This document shows, piece after piece, positions 17,704 through 26,260 of a DNA stretch of 64,000 bases. This stretch comes from Myxococcales bacterium (GTDB lineage: Bacteria; Myxococcota_A; UBA9160; UBA4427). The stretch's first letter is position 1, and every line of letters begins with the position of its first letter. Location of the stretch: contig JADFNE010000011.1 in the NCBI GenBank assembly GCA_022563535.1, positions 1-64,000 of the forward strand, given 5' to 3'. Below the pieces are notes generated by a model. That model did not search any database. It was given only the letters and a program-made list of their open reading frames with translations, and was not told the origin of the DNA. Made by a program: the position numbers and the translations under genes.

Positions 17704-18207
17704 CTAGCGGGTGTGGAATTCCGCGCGGCGATTGAGTTTCCACGACGCTTCGTCATGACCCGTGCCCGCAGGCCTGGCTTCGCCATAGCTGATGATGTGC
17801 AGCTTGGATCCGGAAACCCCCAGCGCCTTGAGGTAATTGCGGACCGACTCGGCCCGGCGCTCCCCGAGAGCGAGGTTGTATTCTTCGGAGCCGCGCTCAT
17901 CCGCATGGCCCTCGATTGTCGCAGACGCTTTCGTGCGCTGCAGAATTTCGGCGTTGGCCTTCAGCACGTCGCGCACCATGCCGCGAATCTCGGCGCTGTC
18001 GTAGTCAAAATAAGCTGTTCCGAGTGTGGCGGAGGACTCAGCTACGACATTGGCTACAGGAGTCTCGCCCTGGCTGAACTCACTTCCTGTTTCCGGGGAA
18101 GTTTCCGCACCGGACATGTCGTCGGTCGTATCGGAGGTTGTCGTGCATCCCGCCAGTATCAGTAGCCCGATTGCAGCGATGACGAGCGCAGTGGATCGTG
18201 TCTTCAT
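17704..18207 (-). CDS. pal: Peptidoglycan-associated lipoprotein Pal (OmpA C-terminal domain)
   Basis: A 167-residue outer membrane lipoprotein with a signal peptide and lipobox (LLILAGC), a short Thr/Ser/Glu-rich linker, then an OmpA-like peptidoglycan-binding domain (YFDYDSAEI, EGHADERGSEEYN, LGERRAESVRNYL). Pal ties the outer membrane to the cell wall with the Tol system. The ATG at 18207 has GAGGGA just upstream; another ATG 15 bases earlier is less likely. No tolB or tolQRA is nearby, but a TPR lipoprotein gene lies just upstream, an arrangement that recalls the pal-cpoB pairing. Confidence 0.93.
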   Translation of the reverse strand: MKTRSTALVIAAIGLLILAGCTTTSDTTDDMSGAETSPETGSEFSQGETPVANVVAESSATLGTAYFDYDSAEIRGMVRDVLKANAEILQRTKASATIEGHADERGSEEYNLALGERRAESVRNYLKALGVSGSKLHIISYGEARPAGTGHDEASWKLNRRAEFHTR

Positions 18208-18393
18208 TATTCCCTCATTCATTCATTCGGTGTAATTGAAAATTTCTTCGAATATGTCGTTGTACGCACACTACTTACCCGGGCCTCAGATGATGGACGT
18301 TTCGCCCACGACCCGCAAGCCGAACGCAGGTTTCGACCCATTCCTTTGTCACCGAGGCACGGTGTTCCGTGCACATTTATTGTAAAGGTCGTT

Positions 18394-19194
18394 TCACTCG
18401 GGCGCCGCCACCCGAGATTCTTCGGGGGGCTTCGCACGCGGAAACACCACCGAAGATCCATCGGCGAGAACCGTCAACATTCGGTGCACCAGGTCACGGT
18501 TGTCGGGAAGTTTGTCCAATCCACTGGACAGCAGCGCCAGGGCTTCCTCCCGGCGTTCCTTTGTCATGAGAATCTCGACGGCGCCGAGGTAGGCCCGGGC
18601 GACGGCGGATTCCTCCACCCCGGGGTCGGTGCCGCTCTCTCGATCGGAATATGGGGCGCCCGACGCGAGCGAGAGATAGATCTCGAGGGCGTGGGCGTCG
18701 TCGCCCTGCTCCAGGGCTCGTTCTGCGACTTCTAGTCCACTGCGGAGAATCAAGTCCCGGGTGCGGGGTTCTGCGCAATTTTCGGCTTCGAGGCGCTGGG
18801 CCAGCTCCAGGGCCCGACCCGCGCGTTCCCCAGACTCGATCGCCTGTTCGACCCCCACCGCGATGGCCGCGCAGTACTCCCTGTGCACGACCTCTCTCCA
18901 GGCATCGATCTGATCGCGGTAGGCGTCATAACGGGCCAGGGATGCCTCACCGCGACCCGCAATGAGATTTGCCCGGGCACTGCCGAGCAATGATCGCTGG
19001 TGTTGCGGGTTTCGTTCGAGGACCTGGTCGAAGGAGCGGACCGCCCGTTCGAATTCTCCTCGTGCCAGCGCCAGCTCCGCGAATTCCAGGGTCGCCTCGT
19101 CCCGAGCGGAAATCGAGGAACCGACAGGCAGGCTGCAGCCAAGGCACAGCGATAGCCCTGCCAGCGTGCCCCGCAATGAAACGGAGATCTGCAA
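18394..19194 (-). CDS. TPR-repeat lipoprotein of unknown function
   Basis: About 266 residues. A hydrophobic signal segment ends in LCLGCSLP, a plausible but non-canonical lipobox, and is followed by helical repeats with a TPR pattern (ELALARGEFERAVRSFDQVLERNP; later EALALLSSGLDKLPDNRDLV). I place the start at TTG 19194 because GGAGG lies 9 bases upstream; the frame continues further without a better start. It is upstream of and parallel to pal, so it may help organise the cell envelope in the way CpoB/YbgF does, but it lacks a recognisable CpoB signature. Confidence 0.7.
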   Translation of the reverse strand: MQISVSLRGTLAGLSLCLGCSLPVGSSISARDEATLEFAELALARGEFERAVRSFDQVLERNPQHQRSLLGSARANLIAGRGEASLARYDAYRDQIDAWREVVHREYCAAIAVGVEQAIESGERAGRALELAQRLEAENCAEPRTRDLILRSGLEVAERALEQGDDAHALEIYLSLASGAPYSDRESGTDPGVEESAVARAYLGAVEILMTKERREEALALLSSGLDKLPDNRDLVHRMLTVLADGSSVVFPRAKPPEESRVAAPE

Positions 19195-19383
19195 CTTCGA
19201 CTGCCTCCGACACGTCGTCAAGCTTCGATGCCCTCGATAAATACCTGGAATCGCTCCTGAACGCGACCTCGGGCTTGGGGGGCGCCAAACCATTCGGTAG
19301 GGTCCGGCAAACCCGAACAACCCCCAGAATCCATGCCCCGATCCGAAGAACACAACTCAGCCAATTCTGCCGGAGAGCCGTCT

Positions 19384-20895
19384 GTGCCGAACCGTGCGCA
19401 GCAACAGCACGCCGACGAGCGCATGGTCCTGCTGCGTTTTGGCGGCGAGATCACCCTCAAGGCTCCCGCGACTCGCAGGCGCTTTACCAAGCGTCTGGTC
19501 AAGAACCTCAAAGACGCGATCAAGAGCGCGGGCATCGAGGCGACGATTGAGCGCGATCACGACCGAGTGTACGTCACGGCGCACAGCTCCGGTGATCTCT
19601 CGAATCTGGCCCGCTGTTTTGGGGTGCAGTCCATTTCGATGGTCGAACGCAGGGAATGGAAGTCGCTCGAAGATCTCGTTGAGCTTGCGACCTCACTCTA
19701 CTGCGACGCGGTTCGCGGCCGACGCTTTGCAGTGCGGGTGCGTCGAGTCGGAGAGCGGCGCGATATCTGCGTTCGCTCACAGGAAGTCGCGCGCGCCGTA
19801 GGTGCGGCGCTGGACAAATTCGCCGACCGAGTGGATCTCGAAAATCCCGATGTCGAAGTTCAGCTCGAGATCATGCCCGGGTGGGTCTATTTCTTTTCGA
19901 GACGCATCCCGGGTCCAGGCGGCCTGCCGGGAGGAGTCGAGGGTCGGGCGGTGTCCCTGGTATCGGGTGGTTTCGATTCGGCAGTCGCGTCGTGGTTGAT
20001 GCTCAAACGCGGCGTTTCGCTGGACTACGTGTTTTGCAACATGGGAGGACGCGCCCACCAGATCGGCGTGCTGCAAGTCATGAAGCAGATCACAGATCAA
20101 TGGTCGTATGGAATGCGCCCACATCTACACAGCATCGACTTCGATCTGGTGACGCGAAATCTGCGCGAACGCAGCGAAACCCGCTATTGGCAGATCCTCC
20201 TCAAGCGGTTGATGTTGCGCGCGGGGACGATGATTGCCGCAGAGCGCGATGCCAGCGCAATCGTGACCGGCGATGTGGTGGGGCAGGTTTCGTCCCAGAC
20301 CCTGCAGAACATCGCCGTCATCTCGCAAGCTACCTCGACCCCGATCTTGCGACCGCTGGTGGGATTCAACAAAGACGAGATCATCGCGATCGCGCGCAAG
20401 ATCGGCACCGAGTCGCTCTCGAAGGGCGTCGAAGAATTTTGTGCGATGGTGCCCAGCAAGCCCGCAACTCACGCGTCTCTCGACGTAATCCTTCGCGAAG
20501 AAGCGCGACTCGACGGGGAGTTACTCGAGCGCGCGGTCGAAGAGCGAAGCGTGATCGACCTGCGGGCCCTCGACATCACCGCTTCCAAACGTTCGCGTCT
20601 TGCGACCGACTCGATCAAGGCGGGATCCGTGGTAATCGATCTTCGCTCGAGTGCGGCGTACCGAGGTTGGCACTACCCCGATGCGCTCCATCTGGATTTC
20701 AACGAGGCCCTGCGGGCGTACTCACACTTCGACAAGGATCAGGACTACGTGCTCTACTGCGAGTTCGGGCTCAAGAGTGCTCATCTCGCGGAACTGATGT
20801 GCAACGGCAAACTTCGCGCGTGCCATTTTGACACCGGGCTCAAGAAGTTGATCCAGTACGCGCGCGGGCAGGGGTTGTCGACTCCGGAGATCTAG
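19384..20895 (+). CDS. thiI: tRNA 4-thiouridine synthase ThiI with rhodanese domain
   Basis: About 503 residues. A THUMP domain comes first, then the PP-loop ATPase motif SGGFDSAVAS (adenylation of tRNA U8), and a C-terminal rhodanese domain with the sulfur-carrying Cys in LYCEFGLKSAHLA. The full-length form should make s4U8 in tRNA and may also supply sulfur for thiamine thiazole synthesis. GTG at 19384 has GGAG 8 bases upstream; an ATG at 19333 would add 17 poorly conserved residues. It is transcribed away from the TPR lipoprotein gene and ends 4 bases from the convergent DUF3106-like gene. Confidence 0.93.
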   Translation: MPNRAQQQHADERMVLLRFGGEITLKAPATRRRFTKRLVKNLKDAIKSAGIEATIERDHDRVYVTAHSSGDLSNLARCFGVQSISMVERREWKSLEDLVELATSLYCDAVRGRRFAVRVRRVGERRDICVRSQEVARAVGAALDKFADRVDLENPDVEVQLEIMPGWVYFFSRRIPGPGGLPGGVEGRAVSLVSGGFDSAVASWLMLKRGVSLDYVFCNMGGRAHQIGVLQVMKQITDQWSYGMRPHLHSIDFDLVTRNLRERSETRYWQILLKRLMLRAGTMIAAERDASAIVTGDVVGQVSSQTLQNIAVISQATSTPILRPLVGFNKDEIIAIARKIGTESLSKGVEEFCAMVPSKPATHASLDVILREEARLDGELLERAVEERSVIDLRALDITASKRSRLATDSIKAGSVVIDLRSSAAYRGWHYPDALHLDFNEALRAYSHFDKDQDYVLYCEFGLKSAHLAELMCNGKLRACHFDTGLKKLIQYARGQGLSTPEI

Positions 20896-20899
20896 CAGT

Positions 20900-21538
20900 C
20901 TATTGCTCGCTGGACTCATCGGGCTCGCGCTGTGACTCATCGAGCAGGCGTTCGAGCAGCGCGAGTCGTTCATCGGCCGGTAGCGCCCTGAGTCGCCGCA
21001 TCTGAAGCCGTAGCTTTTCGCGCCTTTCATCGGGCATCTCAGCCCATCGCCCGGCATTCTTGCGAAACGCGCGCTGTTCATCTTTGGAGAGGGACATCAT
21101 GTCGTGCAGGCGCTCGCGCAGCAGCTTTCGCTCGGCTTCGGGAAGCTCGCGCATGTTTCGGATTTTTTTGCGCAGTTCCTTTCGCTCTTCGGCGGGGAGC
21201 TGGTGAAGTCGGGCGCGCAGGTCGCGACGCTCTTTCGGTGAAAACTCGAATTGTCGAAGGGAATTTCGGGCTCCGTGGTCGTAAACGTAAGGAGAATTGC
21301 GATTAGACTCGATGCCGTTTCGTCTCCAGAACTTTCGATGTTCGTGTCGAATGGCCCGGCGCTCGGCTTCGGACAGAAAGCGCATCATGCGACGCTCGGA
21401 TTGCGGAAAATCTGCGATCGCCGCATCGTCCATCGCAAACGAATCTTCGGCTGAGGCGCCGCCGACCCAGCTCACCCAGACGAGCGTTCCCAGCAAGGCA
21501 GTGGTCAATCGCGAGAGCTGTTTTGCGCGCGCGAACAT
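20900..21538 (-). CDS. DUF3106-like exported charged-repeat protein
   Basis: A 212-residue protein with a signal peptide (ALLGTLVWVSWVGGASA), then a mature part of Arg/Glu/Leu-rich amphipathic repeats (PAEERKELRKKIRNM, PDERREKLRLQMRRL, PADERLALLERLL), the pattern of DUF3106 proteins and of periplasmic CpxP/Spy-like helical proteins. A ribosome binding site AAGGGG lies 7 bases before the ATG. It is third in an ECF sigma/anti-sigma operon, so it may be a periplasmic effector or sensor of that switch. The molecular function is unknown. Confidence 0.72.
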   Translation of the reverse strand: MFARAKQLSRLTTALLGTLVWVSWVGGASAEDSFAMDDAAIADFPQSERRMMRFLSEAERRAIRHEHRKFWRRNGIESNRNSPYVYDHGARNSLRQFEFSPKERRDLRARLHQLPAEERKELRKKIRNMRELPEAERKLLRERLHDMMSLSKDEQRAFRKNAGRWAEMPDERREKLRLQMRRLRALPADERLALLERLLDESQREPDESSEQ

Positions 21539-21541
21539 CGA

Positions 21542-22120
21542 TCAGCCCCTTCCTTCTTCCATTGGAACGACTTTCATCGGATCTGCCGCTGTGGGTTTTC
21601 CGGTGGTATCCAGGTCGTCCATCGCCAACAGGGCTTCGAGAAGATCGAGTTCCAAAATCATGTCGAGTTCGCGCAGGGTTTCGAACTCGAAGGCGATCGC
21701 GAGTTCTTCGTCCGAAGCGTCCTGGATTGCCGAATCACCGGTCGGACGTGTCAACCAAATCGCCATCAGGCCCACGGCAAGCGCCGCCACCAGCGGTGCG
21801 CCCCACCGGGCGATGGATCGTTTCGCACGCGGGGAATCGAATGAACCAACAGTGGAGACACTTTCGAGACGGTCGATTCGCTCCTGCAGTCGGGCGCGCA
21901 GATCGCTTTGTAGTTCTTGGTGTAGTTCTTGGTGTAGTTCTTGGTTTTGTTCAGGCTGCGGAATTGATTGCAAGAGCTGATCGATGGACTCGAACGCGGC
22001 AAGTCGATCGCGCAGCTCAGGCTCGGCCTCGATTTTTTGTCTGAGTTCGCGGGCTCGCTCCGGTGACAACTCGCCGTCGAGCAGCGCCGAGAGTTCGCGA
22101 TCCAGTTCTCGCTCCCTCAT
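21542..22120 (-). CDS. Transmembrane anti-sigma factor-like protein
   Basis: A 192-residue protein. The N-terminal 45 residues (LSALLDGELSPERARELRQKI) resemble the zinc-less anti-sigma domain of RseA/DUF3619-type proteins; then come a Gln/Glu/His-rich linker, one transmembrane helix (about 108-126, WGAPLVAALAVGLMAIWL) and an acidic periplasmic tail. Its ATG overlaps the sigma factor stop (ATGA), the usual layout for a cognate pair, so it probably sequesters that sigma factor at the membrane. The linker contains an exact repeat, described separately. No CxxC zinc motif is present. Confidence 0.75.
   Translation of the reverse strand: MRERELDRELSALLDGELSPERARELRQKIEAEPELRDRLAAFESIDQLLQSIPQPEQNQELHQELHQELQSDLRARLQERIDRLESVSTVGSFDSPRAKRSIARWGAPLVAALAVGLMAIWLTRPTGDSAIQDASDEELAIAFEFETLRELDMILELDLLEALLAMDDLDTTGKPTAADPMKVVPMEEGRG
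21909..21944 (-). repeat. Three perfect 12-base tandem repeats in the anti-sigma gene
   Basis: TGTAGTTCTTGG (plus strand) occurs three times head to tail. On the coding strand it encodes HQEL units in the cytoplasmic linker between the sigma-binding domain and the membrane helix. The unit is a multiple of three, so copy changes would lengthen or shorten the linker without a frameshift. Confidence 0.9.
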
Positions 22121-22770
22121 GATCGAGTTTCCTTTCTCGTTTCCATCTTTTGTTCTTGCTGATGTTCTTGCATTCTTTCACTTTCACTTTCACTTTCGAG
22201 TTCAGTCTCCACCAAAGCAACTCGTGCCCGGTGGATCAGGGCCTTGACCGACTTTTGCGTTGTATCGAGTGACAGCGCAATCTCCGCGTACGACATCCCT
22301 TCGACTGCGCACAGCCACAGCGCCATCCGCTGTCTCTCGGGCAACAGGGCGAGGGCTTGCTCGACCCGCCCGGTGCGGCGGCGCACATCGAGTTGCTCGT
22401 CTGCAGCCGGCTCGCTCGAAACCAACTGCGAAACCAACTTCAATGGCGCCCTGGCAAGCTCGGTCGTTGTGTCGCTGCTCGTGTGTGGACGCGATCGCTG
22501 CGGCCGACGCAGTTCGTTGAGCGCGAGATTCGTCGCGATGCGGTACAGCCAGGTGGAAAACTTGGCGTCCGGTCGATAGCGCTCCCGGGCGCGATAAACC
22601 CTCAAAAAGGTCTCTTGCACGAGTTCCTCTGCGATGGCCGAATCGGCGACCATGCGCTCCAGATAGCGGAGCAGCGGCCGCCCCCAGCGATCGAACAACG
22701 GTTCAAAGGCCGAATCGTCGCCCGCGCAAAATGCGAGCATCAGCTCTAGGTCTGGGTCCGCGTCGCGCAA
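22117..22770 (-). CDS. ECF-family RNA polymerase sigma factor
   Basis: A 217-residue sigma-70 family protein with region 2 (LVQETFLRVYRARERY, FSTWLYRIATNLALNELRR) and region 4 (LALLPERQRMALWLCAVEGMSYAEIALSL) and no region 3, as in ECF sigma factors. The C-terminus ends in a Ser/Glu and Gln/Glu-rich tail beyond region 4. The start is TTG at 22770 with GGAGG 5 bases upstream. It heads an operon with a membrane anti-sigma factor and an exported DUF3106-like protein, so it likely answers an envelope signal and may autoregulate. I could not identify its promoter motif. Confidence 0.9.
   Translation of the reverse strand: MRDADPDLELMLAFCAGDDSAFEPLFDRWGRPLLRYLERMVADSAIAEELVQETFLRVYRARERYRPDAKFSTWLYRIATNLALNELRRPQRSRPHTSSDTTTELARAPLKLVSQLVSSEPAADEQLDVRRRTGRVEQALALLPERQRMALWLCAVEGMSYAEIALSLDTTQKSVKALIHRARVALVETELESESESERMQEHQQEQKMETRKETRS
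22175..22198 (-). repeat. Hexanucleotide repeat in the sigma factor tail
   Basis: CTTTCA occurs three times in a row and is followed by CTTTCG on the plus strand. On the coding strand this encodes a Glu-Ser repeat in the C-terminal tail, just before the overlap with the anti-sigma gene. Unit changes would stay in frame. Confidence 0.85.
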
Positions 22771-22848
22771 TTCTGCCTCCGGATAAAAGTGAAACCCGCA
22801 AACTTCGAGAAGGTTGCGCGAGAACCCGGAAAAAAGTCCGCCGTCCGC

Positions 22849-23697
22849 TTAAAGAGTATCGAGAAACGCGATTACCCGGGCGTTGAACGCCTCTGGGTCC
22901 TCCAGGTTCGCCACATGTCCGATGCCTGGGAGAATTTCACACTCAGTCCTGCCGCCGAGTTTTGCCTGCATGACCTCAGCCGCACGCAAGAAGGTTTTGT
23001 CCTCCCCACCGACCAGGATCAGGGCCGGGCACTCGATCCCCGCCAGCGCATCGATGGCGTGTAGGGCGGGCCCCGCCACATAGCGCGCAAAAAACGCAAG
23101 GCCGCTCACACTCTGCTTGGCGATCGCGGCGGCCGCGGCTTGCGCGGCGGGGAGTTCTCGCCGACGCCCGACGCAAGTTTCCCCCGCGCGGCCAGCGAGA
23201 AAGGCATCGAGCCCGCGAGTTTCGAGATAGCGCGCGGTCCGCTCGTATTGCTCGGCCCACTTCTGGGCGGTTTCGGGATTCTTGAACCCGGGTCCCGTCG
23301 AGAGCAGCACCAGAGCTCGCACGAGTTCTGGACGGCGGGCGGCGAAATGAAGTGACGACAGTCCGCCGAACGAATGGCCCGCCAGGACGACGGGCTCATC
23401 GGGTGCACCCCAGCCGATCACCCGCGCAAGATCATCGACCACCTGGTCCATCGAATAGGCGCTCTTCTCTCCGGGAGCATCGGACGACCCGTGGCCGCGA
23501 AGATCGTGGAGAATCACCCGGGCCCCGGCAGCGACCAACGGTTCGACCTGGGGGCGCCAGTTTTCGTGAGTGGTGCAGTAGCCGCAAGAAAAGACTACTG
23601 GAATTCCTTCGCCGTGGGCCTCTACATAGAGCGCAGCGCCGTCGCTCGCCTCGATTGTTTCGATCCGGCTCTCGATCCGTTTCGGCGCATCCTGCAC
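22849..23697 (-). CDS. Alpha/beta-hydrolase fold protein
   Basis: A 282-residue protein with the nucleophile elbow GHSFGG, an oxyanion-region segment VVFSCGYCTTHENW, a late Asp (GGEDKTFL) and the catalytic His in GIGHVANLEDPEAF: a complete Ser-Asp-His triad. Family members include esterases, C-C hydrolases, haloperoxidase-like enzymes and lactonases; no pathway context narrows the substrate. The sigma operon follows 78 bases downstream in the same direction, but a shared function is not evident. Confidence 0.87.
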   Translation of the reverse strand: MQDAPKRIESRIETIEASDGAALYVEAHGEGIPVVFSCGYCTTHENWRPQVEPLVAAGARVILHDLRGHGSSDAPGEKSAYSMDQVVDDLARVIGWGAPDEPVVLAGHSFGGLSSLHFAARRPELVRALVLLSTGPGFKNPETAQKWAEQYERTARYLETRGLDAFLAGRAGETCVGRRRELPAAQAAAAAIAKQSVSGLAFFARYVAGPALHAIDALAGIECPALILVGGEDKTFLRAAEVMQAKLGGRTECEILPGIGHVANLEDPEAFNARVIAFLDTL

Positions 23698-23771
23698 AGC
23701 GTACCTCCAGTCCAGTCAGCTACGAATCGTGCGTGATTGCGATGGGGCCGGCGAACTCGGAACCGCCGAGT

Positions 23772-24179
23772 TTACAGCAGCGCCCTGAGGGCCTCGGACA
23801 TCTGAAGCAGTTGGTCCTCCATCGGACCCTTGATCGCAAACTCCGGCACCATGGGCTTGGTGCGCCCCTCCAAGGACATCCACACCCGGGTCTCGCGGCC
23901 TTCTTCTACCCGCACCTCTCCCCGGAGCTCTGCCCAGACCACGCCGTCGCATTCCTTTTCGAAGCGAATGCTGCCGTCGAGCAAAAAATCGAAATGGAAG
24001 ATGGCCGTCCCGGACCGGCCCAATGCGGTGAAACTCGTTGAGGTTGTCTTGCGATCTCCAGCTCGGTCTGTGATTTCGCTTCGTCCCGGTAATATCGCGA
24101 TCAGCGTCTCGTCGAGAAACAGGATATCGACGATTTCGTCTCTCGATCGATCTACTGCAAAGCTTGTCTCGAGCTGCAT
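23772..24179 (-). CDS. SRPBCC-like small protein, function unknown
   Basis: A 135-residue protein. The sequence FAVDRSRDEIVDILFLDETL at the start, a series of beta strands and a long C-terminal amphipathic helix (MEDQLLQMSEALRALL) are consistent with the START/SRPBCC ligand-binding fold, such as polyketide cyclase or CoxG-type proteins. No catalytic motif is evident. It lies between an alpha/beta-hydrolase gene and sppA, all on the minus strand. The fold call is by pattern only. Confidence 0.6.
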   Translation of the reverse strand: MQLETSFAVDRSRDEIVDILFLDETLIAILPGRSEITDRAGDRKTTSTSFTALGRSGTAIFHFDFLLDGSIRFEKECDGVVWAELRGEVRVEEGRETRVWMSLEGRTKPMVPEFAIKGPMEDQLLQMSEALRALL

Positions 24180-24230
24180 GGCTTCTCTCCAATGGGTCGT
24201 GGCCGGTTGCCAGGTGCCCCACCCGTGTGC

Positions 24231-26171
24231 TCAACGTATTTCGACGAGCACAGAGGGAATCAACAGGGGACTCCCCAAAGGCAGATCGACAATCCAATTG
24301 CGAAATACACTCAGCCCGTGCGGGAGGGGGATCAAACTCTCGACGGCATTGAGGGGCGAGACGGCTGCGTGCAGTCCCTGTAGTGTCCCGCTCTGAACGA
24401 GATCCGCAATCTCATTTACGAGAGAAGCGGGTTCTGGATACGAAATTAGTGCGACGTCCGTATCTTTCTTCAAACCTAAATCCGACAAAATCCATGAAAC
24501 AGCGTCTCGAAATCCACCGAGTTCGTCGACCAAACCCACCGCCAACGCCTGCTCGGCGCTCCAGACCCTACCCTGGCCCAAGGTGTTCACCTGATCGGTC
24601 CCCAGGTCGCGACCAATTGCGACACGGTTTACGAACAATTCGTAAATTTCGCGGGTGAGTAGCTGCATCCTGTCTCGCGATTCGTTTGAGAGCGGTCTGA
24701 AGCTGGAATTGAAATCTGCGTAGCGGCCCCGCTGCAGAGACTCGACTCTAATTCCGAGGGTTTCGAGCAACTCCTCGAAAATGGGTCGCAGGGAGAAGAC
24801 CCCGATTGAACCCGTCAGCGCCCCGGGAGAAATCACGATGGCGTCCGCAGCAGACGCAACGTAGTAGGCCCCTGACGCCGCGACATCCGAAATCGAAGCG
24901 ACAACCGGCATGCCGGATTCCTTCACCTTCTTGACCGCGTGCCAGATGGCTTCGGCGGCCATGGCCGAACCCCCGGGACTGTCGAGCCGGATTACAATTC
25001 CCTTGATCTCCGGATTGTTCGACGCATCGTGCAGTGCCCGCCTGAATTGATCCGCCGAGAAAACCGGGCCGCCCGATCTTGAACTTCGCGCATTGCCCGA
25101 CACCACGGCGCCACTGCCGTAGATCACCGCCAACTGAACCTTGGGATCGAAGCCAACACTGCGCGGATCGATGCTGCGATAGTCACGACCTTTGATGTTG
25201 TTGCCCCGGGCTTCGGGGATCTGTTCGAAATGGCGGATGCCGTCAATCAGCCCGCGCGACAACAGATCGCGGCTCCTTACCAGGCCTTCATCGATGATTG
25301 CCTGCACCGCATCGGGTTCGAGTCCGCGCCCCTCAGCGATCGCTGACACAAAGCGTTGATTGGCTCCGTCGAGCAGTGAGTTCAACATTTCCCGGGCGGC
25401 ATCGGACATTCCGCGACCGGCGATGGATTCAACCGCGCTCTTGTACTTCCCCACCTTGCTGACTTCGATATCGATGCCGATCTTTTCCCACATGTCGCCA
25501 AAGTAGAGATACTCGGCAGACAGGCCGACAAGGGGCATGATGGCCCCTGGAACCACGTAGATTTCGTCTGCGGCGGTCGCCACGTAGTAGGCACGGTTCA
25601 CCGCAAGGGAGTCGAGTTCGAGATAGGCGATGGTCTTGTGACCCGCTTTGCGCAACCTCTCGATCGCCCCGCGCAGCTCCGAAGCCTTGCCCCAGCCGAC
25701 CGCGGCATTGCGGATGTGGACGATCACGGTTTCGATTCGGTCGTCGCGCTCCGCCAGTGCGAATAGCGAGAGCAGCGACAGGAAGGTTTCGCTGGTATCC
25801 CCGAAAACTCGGGCGAGCAACGTCGGACTGGTAGCCTCCACGTACGGACCAGAAATTTCGACGATCAGTGTGCTCCCGGGAGTGACATCTACCGCGCGAC
25901 CTCTACCCAGGCTCCAGAAAAACCAAACAACCACCGCCAGCACGAGCAAGAACCAGAACCTTCTGTGACGGACTCCGCCCGATTGATTTCGTGAACTCAA
26001 TGCACTTGCTCCATTTTGTTTTGCACTCCCGGCCGTAGGGTAGAACCTTGACAACGAATTATAGAAGGTGCGCGCAAGTTGCGGCTCCCGATCAGTGGGC
26101 GTTTCTCGCTGCTTAAGCTGCGGCTCCCTCTCGTCCGATAGTCCCCCATACGAGTAATCCAACCAACTCAC
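24231..26171 (-). CDS. sppA: Signal peptide peptidase SppA, 67K-type
   Basis: A 646-residue membrane protease of family S49. A cytoplasmic N-terminal stretch of about 70 residues, a membrane helix (FWFLLVLAVVVWFFW) and two tandem S49 domains are visible. The catalytic Lys is in SKVGKYKSAVE in the N-terminal repeat and the Ser in ISDVAASGAYYVA in the C-terminal repeat, as in E. coli SppA. It degrades remnant signal peptides in the inner membrane. The N-terminal extension before the membrane helix is longer than usual and rich in charged residues, so the true start could be downstream; GTG 26171 is the frame's first plausible one. Confidence 0.92.
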   Translation of the reverse strand: MSWLDYSYGGLSDEREPQLKQRETPTDREPQLARTFYNSLSRFYPTAGSAKQNGASALSSRNQSGGVRHRRFWFLLVLAVVVWFFWSLGRGRAVDVTPGSTLIVEISGPYVEATSPTLLARVFGDTSETFLSLLSLFALAERDDRIETVIVHIRNAAVGWGKASELRGAIERLRKAGHKTIAYLELDSLAVNRAYYVATAADEIYVVPGAIMPLVGLSAEYLYFGDMWEKIGIDIEVSKVGKYKSAVESIAGRGMSDAAREMLNSLLDGANQRFVSAIAEGRGLEPDAVQAIIDEGLVRSRDLLSRGLIDGIRHFEQIPEARGNNIKGRDYRSIDPRSVGFDPKVQLAVIYGSGAVVSGNARSSRSGGPVFSADQFRRALHDASNNPEIKGIVIRLDSPGGSAMAAEAIWHAVKKVKESGMPVVASISDVAASGAYYVASAADAIVISPGALTGSIGVFSLRPIFEELLETLGIRVESLQRGRYADFNSSFRPLSNESRDRMQLLTREIYELFVNRVAIGRDLGTDQVNTLGQGRVWSAEQALAVGLVDELGGFRDAVSWILSDLGLKKDTDVALISYPEPASLVNEIADLVQSGTLQGLHAAVSPLNAVESLIPLPHGLSVFRNWIVDLPLGSPLLIPSVLVEIR

Positions 26172-26260
26172 ACTAGATCGCCTTCAGGGGCACCACCGGG
26201 TGCGTGAATTCCGCATTTGTGGGTGGATCGAAGAAACGCGAATGGAGCCCAAATCCCTGT

